Shown in pieces: positions 8,801 through 16,305 of a DNA stretch of 64,000 nt. Source of the DNA: Pseudomonas jinjuensis (lineage in GTDB: Bacteria > Pseudomonadota > Gammaproteobacteria > Pseudomonadales > Pseudomonadaceae); contig NZ_FNIJ01000008.1 in assembly GCF_900103845.1 (NCBI RefSeq), positions 244,267 through 308,266 of the forward strand, written 5' to 3'. The stretch's first letter is position 1; each line of letters opens with the position of its first letter. The position numbers were made by a program, and so were the translations under genes. The notes under the pieces were generated by a model, which had not been told where the DNA came from, ran no database searches, and saw only the letters and a list, made by a program, of their open reading frames with translations.

Positions 8801-9614
8801 GGACTTCGGTGAAGAAGTGCGCGTCCGGGGTACGGGTCTGCGGGACGTTGGAGCCCCAGGCGATGATGTAGCTGGAGTTGTACCAGTCGGCCGATTCCGG
8901 CACGTCGGTCTGCTCGCCCCAGATCTGCGGGCTGGACGGCGGCAGGTCGCAGTACCAGTCATAGAAGGACAGGCACACGCCGCCGATCAGCGACAGGTAA
9001 CGGGCGCCGGCGGCGTAGCTGACCATGGACATGGCCGGGATCGGCGAGAAGCCGATCACCCGGTCCGGGCCGTAGGTCTTGGCGGTGTAGACGTTGGCCG
9101 CGGCGATGATGTCGGTCACCTCGTCCCAGCTGGAACGGATGAAGCCACCCAGGCCGCGCTGGCTCTTGTAGCTGTGCGCCTTCTGCTTGTCCTCGACGAT
9201 GCTCGCCCAGGCGGCCACCGGGTCGTTGTGCACCGCGCGCGCCTCGCGCCACAGCTTGAGCAGTGGCTTGCGCACCTTCGGGTACTTCAGGCGGTTGGCG
9301 CTGTAGATGTACCAGGAGTAGCTGGCGCCCCGCGGGCAGCCACGCGGTTCGTGGTTGGGCAGGTCGGCGCGGGTGCGCGGGTAGTCGGTCTGCTGGGTTT
9401 CCCAGGTGATCAGGCCATTCTTCACATAGATCTTCCACGAGCAGGAACCGGTGCAGTTCACCCCGTGGGTGGACCGCACGATCTTGTCGTGCTGCCAGCG
9501 CTGGCGGTAGGAACCTTCCCAGGCGCGGCTCTCGTTGGTGACCTCGCCGTGGCCATCGGCGAACTCACCCTGCTTTTTCTTGAAGAACTGCAGGCGGTCG
9601 AGCAGGTAACTCAT
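5844..9614 (-). CDS. narG: Respiratory nitrate reductase alpha subunit (molybdenum catalytic)
   Basis: A 1256-residue catalytic subunit that reduces nitrate to nitrite at a bis-MGD molybdenum centre on the cytoplasmic side. The N-terminus has the His-Cys-Cys-Cys ligand set of the FS0 [4Fe-4S] cluster (THGVNCTGSCSW, then PRGCPRGASYSW). WYNSSYIIAWGSNVPQTR is the segment expected to carry the Asp ligand to Mo. C-terminal molybdopterin-binding motifs (SRGGPIIWMSENDA, GGHHNSVTR) are present. Length matches family members. The start at 9614 follows AGGAGATATAG. A small hairpin (CCCGACGTAGATCGGG on the coding strand, plus coordinates about 9628-9643) lies between narK2 and narG. Confidence 0.98.
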   Translation of the reverse strand: MSYLLDRLQFFKKKQGEFADGHGEVTNESRAWEGSYRQRWQHDKIVRSTHGVNCTGSCSWKIYVKNGLITWETQQTDYPRTRADLPNHEPRGCPRGASYSWYIYSANRLKYPKVRKPLLKLWREARAVHNDPVAAWASIVEDKQKAHSYKSQRGLGGFIRSSWDEVTDIIAAANVYTAKTYGPDRVIGFSPIPAMSMVSYAAGARYLSLIGGVCLSFYDWYCDLPPSSPQIWGEQTDVPESADWYNSSYIIAWGSNVPQTRTPDAHFFTEVRYKGTKTVSVTPDYSEVAKLTDLWLNPKQGTDAALGMAFGHVILKEFHLDKPSAYFVDYCRQYTDMPMLVLLEPHTDGVYKPTRYLRAADLADNLGQDNNPEWKTIALDETSGELVSPTGAIGYRWGESGKWNIAELDGKSGGETRLKLSLIDGAKNACDVGFPYFAGQEHPHFKGVANDEVLVRRVPFREITGAEGKTIRVATVYDLQMANYSVDRGLGGANVASSYDDGETPYTPAWQERITGVPAARAIQVAREFADSAHKTRGKAMVIIGAAMNHWYHMDMNYRAVINMLMMCGCIGQSGGGWAHYVGQEKLRPQTGWAPLAFGTDWSRPPRQMNGTSFFYMHSSQWRHEKLSMHEVLSPLADTAKFPEHALDYNIRAERMGWLPSAPQLNRNPLRIAADAEKAGLSVQDYVVREIKSGNLRFASESPDDPQNFPRNMFIWRSNLLGSSGKGHEYMLKYLLGAKNGVMNEDIGKSGGPRPTEVDWVDQGAEGKIDLVTTLDFRMSSTCMYSDIVLPTATWYEKDDLNTSDMHPFIHPLSAATDPAWEAKSDWEIYKAIAKKFSQVAVGHLGVEKDLVTVPLLHDTPTELAQPFGADGLDWKKGECDPVPGKNMPTLHLVERDYPNTFKKFTSLGPILDKVGNGGKGIGWNTEKEVKLLGDLNHRITEQGVSHGRPRIESAIDAAEVILALAPETNGQVAVKAWDALSKITGRDHTHLAIPKEEEKIRFRDVQAQPRKIISSPTWSGLEDEHVSYNAGYTNVHELIPWRTITGRQQFYQDHPWMQAFGEGFVSYRPPVNTRTTDQLLNHKPNGNKEIVLNWITPHQKWGIHSTYSDNLIMLTLSRGGPIIWMSENDAAKVGIVDNDWVEVFNANGAATCRAVVSQRVKDGMVLMYHAQERIVNVPGSETTKTRGGHHNSVTRVVLKPTHMIGGYAQQAWGFNYYGTVGCNRDEFVVVRKMAKVDWLDGPNGDALPQPLPQDI

Positions 9615-9677
9615 CTATATCTCCTCACCCGATCTACGTCGGGCGTAAAAAAGCGAAGCAGGCTCAATCGGAATCGG

Positions 9678-11084
9678 TCAGCACGGGCTCTCCGCCCCTT
9701 TGCGCGCATACCACCACCAGGTGGCGACGATGCAGGTCACGTAGTAGGCGATGAACACGTAGAGGGCGCCCTCGGCACTGCCGGTCATGGCCAGCGAAGT
9801 ACCGAACGCCTTGGGAATGAAGAAGCCGCCGAATGCGCCGATGGCCGAGCTGAAGCCGATCACCGCCGCCGATTCCTTGCCCGCCTCGCGCTGGGCCTGG
9901 GTCGCGGTGGCCTGGCCGTGCTGCACGCGCTTTGCCCATTCGCCACGGAAGATCACCGGGATCATGCGGAAGGTGGAGCCGTTGCCGATGCCGGCGAAGA
10001 AGAACAGCAGGATGAAGGCGCCGAGGAAGCCGAAGAAGCTGCCCTGTCCGCCTGCACCCGGCAGGAAGGAAATCACCGCCAGCACGCCGCCGATCATCGC
10101 TGCGTAGTTCCACAGGGTGATGCGCGCGCCGCCGAACTTGTCCGCCAGCCAGCCGCCGAGCGGACGGCTCAGCGCGCCCACCAGCGGGCCGAGGAAGGCG
10201 TACTGCAGCGGGTTGATGTCGGGGAACTGGGTCTTGCTGAGCATGGCGAAGCCGGCGGAGAAGCCGATGAACGAGCCGAAGGTGGCCACGTACAGCCAGC
10301 ACATCAGCCAGTTGTGCTTGCGCTTGAAGATCACCGCCTGCTCGCTGAAGGAAGCCTTGGCGTCGGCGATGTCATGCATGCCGAACCAGGCCGCGATGGC
10401 CACCACGCTGATGAACGGGACCCAGATCAGCCCGGCATTCTGCAGCCACAGGCGGCTGCCGTCGGAGAGCTGTTGCGGCTCGCCGCCGAAGCTGCCGAAC
10501 AGGCCACCGGCCACCGCCAGCGGAACGGCGAACTGCATCACCGACACGCCGAGGTTGCCCAGGCCGGCGTTCAGGCCGAGCGCGGTGCCCTGCTGGTTCT
10601 TCGGGTAGAAGAAGCTGATGTTGGACATGCTGGAAGCGAAGTTGCCGCCGCCGAAACCGCAGAGCAGCGCGATGGCGCAGAACACCCAGTAGGGAGTGGT
10701 CGGGTCCTGCACGGCGTAGCCCAGCCACAGGCAGGGGATCAGCAGCGAAGCGGTCGACAGCGCCGTCCAGCGGCGGCCGCCGAATACCGGGACCATGAAG
10801 GAATAGAAGATGCGCAGGGTCGCGCCGGAGATCGACGGCAGCGCGGCGAGCATGAACAGCTGGTCATTGCTGAAGGCGAAGCCGACGCTGTTCAGGCGCA
10901 CGGTCACCGTGCTCCATACCATCCACACGGAAAAGGCCAGGAGCAGCGCGGGGATCGATATCCACAGGTTGCGCGTGGCGATGTTCTTGCCGGACGCGGC
11001 CCAGAATTCGGCATCCTCCGGGCGCCAGTCGATCAGCAGCGGCCCCCGCGCGGTTTTCAGTTGGTTGTTGGCGATCATGCCCAT
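9678..11084 (-). CDS. narK2: Nitrate/nitrite transporter, NarK family (second of two)
   Basis: A 468-residue major facilitator with about 12 hydrophobic segments. Nitrate-porter signatures are visible: the Gly-rich GFGGGNFASSMSNISFFYP in the middle of the N-half and the GLNAGLGNLGVSVMQ motif. NarK2-type members usually act as nitrate/nitrite antiporters; in P. aeruginosa the second copy is the one needed for anaerobic growth, and the same is inferred here from order. The start at 11084 has GAGGAAG about 8 nt upstream, and narK1 ends 12 nt before it. Confidence 0.93.
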   Translation of the reverse strand: MGMIANNQLKTARGPLLIDWRPEDAEFWAASGKNIATRNLWISIPALLLAFSVWMVWSTVTVRLNSVGFAFSNDQLFMLAALPSISGATLRIFYSFMVPVFGGRRWTALSTASLLIPCLWLGYAVQDPTTPYWVFCAIALLCGFGGGNFASSMSNISFFYPKNQQGTALGLNAGLGNLGVSVMQFAVPLAVAGGLFGSFGGEPQQLSDGSRLWLQNAGLIWVPFISVVAIAAWFGMHDIADAKASFSEQAVIFKRKHNWLMCWLYVATFGSFIGFSAGFAMLSKTQFPDINPLQYAFLGPLVGALSRPLGGWLADKFGGARITLWNYAAMIGGVLAVISFLPGAGGQGSFFGFLGAFILLFFFAGIGNGSTFRMIPVIFRGEWAKRVQHGQATATQAQREAGKESAAVIGFSSAIGAFGGFFIPKAFGTSLAMTGSAEGALYVFIAYYVTCIVATWWWYARKGAESPC

Positions 11085-11096
11085 GACGGCACTTCC

Positions 11097-12392
11097 TCAA
11101 TTATTGGCAGTAAGGGATTTGGGGAAATCGACTTCTTCGGCCGCGGCGAGGCCGTCGATGCGCCGTTGCTGCTTGATCGCGTAGTGCATCCAGACCATGC
11201 AGATCACGGTCAGGCCGAACAGCAACATGAAGCAGGAGGAACGCACGCCGATGCGGTCGGCGGCGTAGCCGAACAGGATGGGCAGGATGAAGCCGCCGAG
11301 GCCGCCGATCACGCCGACCATGCCGCCGACGGTACCCATGTTCTGCGGGTAGTAGTCGTGGATGATCCGGTACACGCTGGCCTTGCCGAAGCCCTGGGCG
11401 ATGCCGACGATGAACACCAGGAAGGTGAACACCCAGACGTTGAGGCCGATGCCCAGGCTGACATCACCCTTGATGCCATGGATGGTCATGGTGGTCTGCG
11501 GATAGGAGAGGAAGAACAGACAGACCAGGCAGATCCAGAACACGCCCCAGTTCACCGAGCGGGCGCCGTAGCGGTCGCTGAACCAGCCGCCGAGGGCGCG
11601 GATCAGGCCCGATGGCAGGGTGAACAGCATGGTGATGAAGGATGCGGTCCTCAGGTCCAGGCCGTACTCGGCGATGTAGTACTTCGGCAGCCACAGGGCG
11701 AGAGCGACGAAGCCGCCGAAGACGAAGAAGTAGTACAGGCCAAAGCGCCACACCCGCAGCTCGGCCAGCGGCGCCAACTGCTTGGCCAGGGTCGGCCGGT
11801 CGGCGGCCTGGGTGGCGCCTTTCACGTGCGCCGGGTCGGTGAAGGTGAAGAACCAGAACAGCAGCGCGGTGACCAGCATCGCCACCGAGTAGATCTGCGG
11901 CACCATGCGCCAGCCGAAGGCGACCACGATCATCGGCGCCACCAGGTTGGTGATCGCCGCGCCGGCGTTGCCCGCGCCGAAGATGCCCATGGCGGTGCCC
12001 TGGCGTTCCTTCTCGAACCATGCCGAGGTGTAGGCAATGCCCACTGCGAAGGAGCCGCCGGCCAGGCCGACGAACAGGCCGAGCACCAGGTAGTGCCAGT
12101 ACAGGCTGGCGAAGGCCAGGCCGTAGATCGGGATCGCCACCAGCAGCATGTGCACGAAGAACACGATGCGTCCGCCGAAGCGGTCGGTGAGCAGACCCAG
12201 CGGCAGGCGGATGATCGAGCCGGTGAGGATCGGCAGCGCGACCATCAGGCCGAACTGCGCCTCGCTCAGCCCCAACTCTTCCTTGATGCGGATGCCGATG
12301 ATCGAAAACATCGTCCACACGGCGAAGTTCACCGCGAACGAGAGTGTGCTCATTCCAAGCACGGAGTACTGTTTCTGACGATGGGACAACAT
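11097..12392 (-). CDS. narK1: Nitrate/nitrite transporter, NarK family (first gene of the nar operon)
   Basis: A 431-residue major facilitator with 12 predicted spans. Family motifs include GLAGGSFAVGIAYTSAWF and FGAGNAGAAITN in the N-half and GTVGGMVGVIGGLGGF in the C-half. NarK1-type members are regarded as nitrate/proton symporters, NarK2-type as exchangers, so the pair would start and then sustain nitrate uptake. It is the promoter-proximal gene; AGGAAGAGAG lies about 8 nt before the ATG. Control by ANR and NarL is expected from the sites between it and narX. Confidence 0.93.
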   Translation of the reverse strand: MLSHRQKQYSVLGMSTLSFAVNFAVWTMFSIIGIRIKEELGLSEAQFGLMVALPILTGSIIRLPLGLLTDRFGGRIVFFVHMLLVAIPIYGLAFASLYWHYLVLGLFVGLAGGSFAVGIAYTSAWFEKERQGTAMGIFGAGNAGAAITNLVAPMIVVAFGWRMVPQIYSVAMLVTALLFWFFTFTDPAHVKGATQAADRPTLAKQLAPLAELRVWRFGLYYFFVFGGFVALALWLPKYYIAEYGLDLRTASFITMLFTLPSGLIRALGGWFSDRYGARSVNWGVFWICLVCLFFLSYPQTTMTIHGIKGDVSLGIGLNVWVFTFLVFIVGIAQGFGKASVYRIIHDYYPQNMGTVGGMVGVIGGLGGFILPILFGYAADRIGVRSSCFMLLFGLTVICMVWMHYAIKQQRRIDGLAAAEEVDFPKSLTANN

Positions 12393-12429
12393 GGCTAATC
12401 TCTCTTCCTGACCGCCGTTGCGCGCACCC

Positions 12430-12435
12430 TATGTA
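12430..12435 (-). promoter_or_regulatory. Putative -10 element of the narK1 promoter
   Basis: On the minus strand this reads TACATA. It puts a start site near 12421-12423, about 40 bp from the centre of the ANR box, which is the class II activator geometry. The leader would be about 30 nt. Confidence 0.5.
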
Positions 12436-12453
12436 AGGGCCCTCATCACCCCC

Positions 12454-12467
12454 TTGATGGCCGTCAA
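12454..12467. promoter_or_regulatory. ANR (FNR-type) box of the narK1 operon promoter
   Basis: TTGATGGCCGTCAA matches the TTGATNNNNATCAA consensus at all but one position of the second half-site. Its centre is about 68 bp upstream of the narK1 ATG. It should bring the operon under low-oxygen control. Confidence 0.8.
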
Positions 12468-12505
12468 TGAAGAGAAATGCCGTTCGTGCGCCGATACGCG
12501 CCTCT

Positions 12506-12521
12506 ACCTCCAATGAGGTAC
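12506..12521. promoter_or_regulatory. NarL 7-2-7 binding site between narK1 and narX
   Basis: TACCTCCAATGAGGTA is two inverted NarL heptamers (consensus TACYYMT) separated by 2 bp, the arrangement NarL dimers prefer. It lies about 92 bp upstream of the inferred narK1 start site and about 45 bp upstream of the narX ATG, so it could activate nar and also autoregulate narXL. Confidence 0.8.
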
Positions 12522-12566
12522 AGCCGAAAAACACACTTAACTTACTGTTTTAAAAGGAAAAACCAT

Positions 12567-14423
12567 ATGAAAGAGGGAGCCTCCCCAGGCATCGCCGGGA
12601 GTGACCAACTCTTTGGAGGTAGCAGCAGCAACGTCCTGCGCCGCTCGCTGGTGTTGCGCTTCGGCTGCTACCTCACCCTGCTGGTGTCGCTGGCCCTGGC
12701 CGGCATGTTCAGTGCACTGCTGTTCGCCGACTACTCGCACCAGGACGCCGCGGTGATCAACCAGGCCGGCTCGCTGCGCATGCTCACCTACCGGCTGGGC
12801 ATGGAACCCTCGCTGGAGAAGCGCTCGGAGATGCGGACGACCCTCGCCGAACGCCTCGACGGCCCGGAAATCCGCCGTCTTCTGGAACGCCTGGAGCACG
12901 AGGCGCCGCTGCGCGAGGAGCACCGGCAACTGCGCGACGAGCTCAGCCGCCTGGACATCCGCACGTCCCCTGACCTGCAGCAGCTGGACGTCTATGTCGG
13001 GCATATCGACCACTTCGTCGGCACCCTGCAGCACGACGCCGAACGCCGCTCGCAAATGCTCAGTACCGTGCAGGGACTGTGCCTGTTCCTCAGCCTGCTG
13101 GTGGTCTTCATCACCCTCTATGACCTCAGCGTGCATGTGGTTGGCCCATTGCGCGAACTCACCCGTACCGCCCGCCGCCTCGGACGTGGCGAGCTGGACA
13201 CGCGGGTGGTGTCCAATGGCGAGGACGAGCTGAGCCTGCTCGGCGAACGCTTCAACCAGATGGCCGAAGAACTGCAGGGCATCTACGGCGACCTGGAGGC
13301 ACGGGTCGAAGAGAAGACCCGCGCCCTCTCCCACAGCCACCAGCGTCTCGAACTGCTTTACGCCAGCGCCCGCCGCCTCGGCGAGGACCCCTACGACCAG
13401 CGCAGCCTGCAGCCATTGCTGGCCCGCCTGGAAAGCGTGCTGCAGGCCGGCAGGGTCACCCTGTGCCTGAACAAGGATGGCGTCGAGCGCGCCTACAACT
13501 CGCTGACCACCACCGGCAGCCGCGCCGCCTTCTGCCTGCAGGGCGACTGCAACGCCTGCCGCGCCCAGGCCATCCCCTGCGACCAGCCGGCCAAGGGGCC
13601 GCAGCCGCTGTTCATGCAGCCGCTGGTGATCGGCGAGCATCGCTTCGGCGATCTCTTCGTCGAGGCCCGGGGCGAACGTCTGCAGGACTGGCAACAGCAG
13701 TTCCTCGCGGCCTTCTGCGACAACATCGCGCGCACCTTCGCCCTGTCCCTGCAACAGGAGCAGGAAAGCCGCCTGGCCCTGCTCACCGAGCGCGGCACCA
13801 TCGCCCGCGAGCTGCACGACTCGCTGGCGCAATCGCTGTCCTACCTGAAGATCCAGGTCAGCCGGCTGGGCATGCTGCGCAAGCGCGACGCTCCGGCGGA
13901 AAGCATCGACGCCACCCTCAATGAGTTGCGCGAGGGCCTGAACAGCGCCTACCGCCAGCTCCGCGAACTGCTCACCACCTTCCGCCTCAGCCTCGAACAA
14001 CCCAGCCTGGAAGCCGCACTGGCCGGCACGGTGAAGGAATTCACCGAGCGCGGCGTGGCGGTCGAACTGGACAACCGGATCACCCACATTCCGCTGCACC
14101 CCAACGAGGAAATCCATCTGCTGCAGATCATCCGCGAGGCGCTTTCCAACGTGGCGCGCCACTCCGGCGCCAGCAACGCCTGGGTGCGCCTGAACGAACA
14201 GGCCGACGGCCGGGTGGAGGTGTGCGTTGAAGACGACGGCATCGGCTTTGACCCAGCGCACGGCCCCAGCGGCCACTACGGCCTTAGCATCATGCGGGAA
14301 CGCAGCCAGACCTTCGGCGCGCAACTCGACATCGGGCCTCGCGCACCACAGGGAACACGGGTCCGGCTATCCTTCACACCGCAGCCGCTTTCCCACGGCA
14401 CCCGCGAGGAATCCATCCGATGA
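12567..14423 (+). CDS. narX: Nitrate/nitrite sensor histidine kinase NarX
   Basis: A 618-residue membrane sensor that phosphorylates NarL when nitrate is present. Layout: transmembrane segment 1 (about 28-54), periplasmic domain with the nitrate-binding P-box (INQAGSLRMLTYRLG, about 64-78), transmembrane segment 2 (about 168-190), HAMP linker, a central module with four cysteines (CLQGDCNACRAQAIPC), HisKA_3 with phosphoacceptor His417 (ARELHDSLAQS), and an ATPase domain (DDGIGFDP, GHYGLSIMRER). The ATG at 12567 is preferred over in-frame starts upstream because those would overlap the NarL site; AAAAGGAAA precedes it. The stop overlaps the narL start (ATGA). Confidence 0.96.
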   Translation: MKEGASPGIAGSDQLFGGSSSNVLRRSLVLRFGCYLTLLVSLALAGMFSALLFADYSHQDAAVINQAGSLRMLTYRLGMEPSLEKRSEMRTTLAERLDGPEIRRLLERLEHEAPLREEHRQLRDELSRLDIRTSPDLQQLDVYVGHIDHFVGTLQHDAERRSQMLSTVQGLCLFLSLLVVFITLYDLSVHVVGPLRELTRTARRLGRGELDTRVVSNGEDELSLLGERFNQMAEELQGIYGDLEARVEEKTRALSHSHQRLELLYASARRLGEDPYDQRSLQPLLARLESVLQAGRVTLCLNKDGVERAYNSLTTTGSRAAFCLQGDCNACRAQAIPCDQPAKGPQPLFMQPLVIGEHRFGDLFVEARGERLQDWQQQFLAAFCDNIARTFALSLQQEQESRLALLTERGTIARELHDSLAQSLSYLKIQVSRLGMLRKRDAPAESIDATLNELREGLNSAYRQLRELLTTFRLSLEQPSLEAALAGTVKEFTERGVAVELDNRITHIPLHPNEEIHLLQIIREALSNVARHSGASNAWVRLNEQADGRVEVCVEDDGIGFDPAHGPSGHYGLSIMRERSQTFGAQLDIGPRAPQGTRVRLSFTPQPLSHGTREESIR

Positions 14424-15073
14424 CCGACCACGCCACCGACGGGCCGGCCCGTATCCTATTGGTTGACGACCACCCGATGATGCGCAAGGGGGTAATCCAG
14501 CTGCTCGAACTGGAAGACGACCTGAGCGTTATCGGCGAAGCCGGCAGCGGCGAGGAAGCACTCCGTCTCGCCGCCGAGCTGGACCCGGACATGATCCTCC
14601 TCGACCTCAACATGCGCGGCATGAACGGCCTGGAAACCCTGCGCGCGCTGCGCGCCAACGGCGTCGATGCACGCATCGTGGTATTCACCGTGTCCGACGA
14701 CCGGAGCGACGTGATCAACGTGCTGCGCGCCGGCGCCGACGGCTACCTGCTCAAGGACATGGAGCCGGAACGCCTGCTCGAACACATCCGCCAGGCCGCC
14801 ACCGGCCAGCTCACCCTCAGCCCGCAGCTGACCCAGATCCTCGCCCAGGCCCTGCGCGGCGACGAACACCCGCAGCGCATCGAGGAACTGACCGACCGCG
14901 AACGGCAGATCCTCCGTCAACTGGCGCAGGGCTACAGCAACAAGATGATCGCGCGGAAGCTGGACATCACCGAAGGCACGGTGAAGGTCCACGTGAAGCG
15001 CGTGCTGCACAAGCTCGGCATGCGCTCGCGGGTCGAAGCGGCGGTGTGGGCGGTGGAGAATCATCTGGCCTGA
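14420..15073 (+). CDS. narL: Nitrate response regulator NarL
   Basis: A 217-residue two-component regulator. The receiver domain occupies about residues 10-125, with acidic pocket VDDHP and phosphoacceptor Asp62 (ILLDLNMRGMNG), followed by a LuxR-type HTH (about 150-212: LTDREREILRQLAQGYSNKMIARKL). Phosphorylated by NarX, it binds heptamer pairs such as the site at 12506-12521. It is translationally coupled to narX by a 4-nt overlap. In pseudomonads NarL works with ANR to turn on nitrate respiration. Confidence 0.96.
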   Translation: MTDHATDGPARILLVDDHPMMRKGVIQLLELEDDLSVIGEAGSGEEALRLAAELDPDMILLDLNMRGMNGLETLRALRANGVDARIVVFTVSDDRSDVINVLRAGADGYLLKDMEPERLLEHIRQAATGQLTLSPQLTQILAQALRGDEHPQRIEELTDRERQILRQLAQGYSNKMIARKLDITEGTVKVHVKRVLHKLGMRSRVEAAVWAVENHLA

Positions 15074-15094
15074 CCGAAGGGGGGATCAGCTCTA

Positions 15095-15160
15095 TCGATC
15101 CACCGTGGCCGCGCATGCGGCCCCCACAAGGGTGGATGAAAAAAGCCTCATCCACCCTAC
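15095..15160. repeat. Degraded copy of the GTAGGGTGGATGA palindromic repeat, downstream of narL
   Basis: It reads CGATCCACCGTGGCCGCGCATGCGG at one side and ends with CATCCACCCTAC at the other, matching 633-716 and 21300-21383 in inverted order. It probably folds in the 3' end of the narXL transcript. Confidence 0.65.
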
Positions 15161-15208
15161 GTTAATCCCGACCTCGAATACCCCCTTCGCGATATCCGCC
15201 ACCCGCGC

Positions 15209-15222
15209 TTGATATGAATCAA
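15209..15222. promoter_or_regulatory. Perfect ANR/FNR box upstream of the DGC-domain gene
   Basis: TTGATATGAATCAA fits the TTGATNNNNATCAA consensus exactly. Its centre is 60 bp before the ATG at 15276. With class II geometry the start site would be near 15257. It gives the small gene its own oxygen-limited promoter. Confidence 0.88.
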
Positions 15223-15275
15223 GCCTCCCCGCCCTCCTGCAGGATGACACTGACTCCTCTGCCTGGAGGTGCCCC

Positions 15276-15635
15276 ATGTCCGATCTCCCCCTCGTCTACT
15301 CCTGCTCCGGCTGCTCCAACGTCGCGCAACTGGCCAACGACCTCGCCCTGCGCCTCGACCGCGCCGGCATGGCGGAAATGTCCTGCATCGCCGGGGTCGG
15401 CGGCGGCGTACCGATGCTGGTGAAGAAGGCGCAATCCGGCCGCCGGATCATCGCCCTCGACGGCTGCCCGCTGCATTGCGTGAAAGGCTGCCTGGCCCGC
15501 TGCGGCGTCACCGCGGACACCCACCTGACTCTCAGCGAGTACGGCCTGAAGAAGCGCTACGGCGCCGATTGCACCGAGGAAGACGCCGACATGCTGTTCG
15601 AGGAACTGTCCTTCCTGCTGAAGCAGCCGGCCTGA
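15276..15635 (+). CDS. Small DGC-domain (putative zinc-binding) protein, anaerobically controlled
   Basis: A 119-residue cytoplasmic protein rich in cysteine. Conserved-looking pairs are Cys10/Cys13 (YSCSGC), Cys37, and a cluster LDGCPLHCVKGCLARC (Cys64, 68, 72, 76) that contains the Asp-Gly-Cys motif naming the DGC family. The arrangement suggests metal or iron-sulfur binding; family members have been called zinc-binding without a known reaction. Its position after narXL and its own perfect ANR box tie it to nitrate respiration, and a homologue occupies the same place in P. aeruginosa (PA3880, from memory). GGAGGTG precedes the ATG. Confidence 0.88.
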   Translation: MSDLPLVYSCSGCSNVAQLANDLALRLDRAGMAEMSCIAGVGGGVPMLVKKAQSGRRIIALDGCPLHCVKGCLARCGVTADTHLTLSEYGLKKRYGADCTEEDADMLFEELSFLLKQPA

Positions 15636-15645
15636 CAAGCCTCGA

Positions 15646-15809
15646 TCGCGGGCATGGCCCGCTCCTACCGGTTACTGACATGTCCGGGTAGGGCGCATAA
15701 CGCGCCAGCGTTATGCGCCATCGGCAGGGCCTTGTCGGCGAATGAAGCGTTCCGCTTCATTCGCCCTACAAAGAGCCCACCCCCTGTAGGAACGGGCCAT
15801 GCCCGCGAG
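15646..15809. repeat. Composite block of palindromic intergenic repeats
   Basis: Three elements sit in a row: half of a REP unit (15646-15668), a TAGGGCGCATAACGC...CATTCGCCCTAC element with two hairpins (15688-15770), and the opposite REP half (15786-15809). The second looks inserted inside the first. The block separates the DGC gene from ubiT, which converge here. Confidence 0.75.
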
Positions 15810-15831
15810 AGCGGGGGCAACCCGCCAATTC

Positions 15832-16305
15832 TCACCCCGCCTGCTGCACCGCATCCCCCGCCCGCTGCATCCCCTTCCACAGCCATCCCGGCAGATCTTC
15901 CGGGTCGAGGCTGTCGATCAGGTTCTTCACCGCCAGCCCCAGTTCGGTATCGCCCTCGATCACCAGCCGGCGGCGGAAGAACAGGGTGTCAGGGTCCTCG
16001 TGACGGCTGGCCAGCAGGACGAAATCGCGCCAGTTGCCGCGAATGGTCACGCTCGGCCGGCAGCGTTGCACCAGGCGCAGGCCGCCGGGTACGCGGGTAA
16101 GGTTCCAGCCCAGGCCGAGGTCGGCGATTTCCAGGCGCAGCCACTGCCCGGATAGAACGTCGAACTCGCCATCGGCCAGCGGCCGGGCAAACAGGCGATC
16201 GATCGCCCGCTGCAGCACCAGTCGCTGCAACGGCTGCGGTACCCGCGCCGCCAGGGGCAGCAGGCGTTCGGCGGCGCGCAGGGCGCCAGTCTGCAGGTTC
16301 AGCAC
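15832..16305 (-). CDS. ubiT: UbiT, SCP2-domain accessory protein of anaerobic ubiquinone synthesis
   Basis: A 157-residue protein with a sterol-carrier SCP2-like fold (about residues 40-140), matching the YhbT/UbiT family; typical segments are LRLEIADLGLGWNL and DTLFFRRRLVIEGDTELGL. UbiT binds ubiquinone intermediates and is needed for the oxygen-independent route. The start is GTG at 16305, overlapping the ubiV stop by 7 nt with GAGGTGGG just upstream. It closes the moaB-moeA-ubiU-ubiV-ubiT run. Anaerobic ubiquinone supply fits a denitrifier, since NarI oxidises ubiquinol. Confidence 0.9.
   Translation of the reverse strand: MLNLQTGALRAAERLLPLAARVPQPLQRLVLQRAIDRLFARPLADGEFDVLSGQWLRLEIADLGLGWNLTRVPGGLRLVQRCRPSVTIRGNWRDFVLLASRHEDPDTLFFRRRLVIEGDTELGLAVKNLIDSLDPEDLPGWLWKGMQRAGDAVQQAG

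Noticed and set aside
7725..12398. Open frame of 1557 codons on the plus strand opposite narG and the narK genes
   Set aside because: It mirrors three well-recognised genes on the other strand; its composition (long His/Val/Ala/Gly-rich runs) is what high-GC antisense frames give, and no domain is visible.
12477..12566. In-frame start giving NarX 30 more residues
   Set aside because: The extension would read through the NarL site, is not like any NarX N-terminus, and lacks a ribosome site.
15646..15809. Possible CRISPR array
   Set aside because: The repeats are inverted, of different families and not evenly spaced; there are no cas genes.
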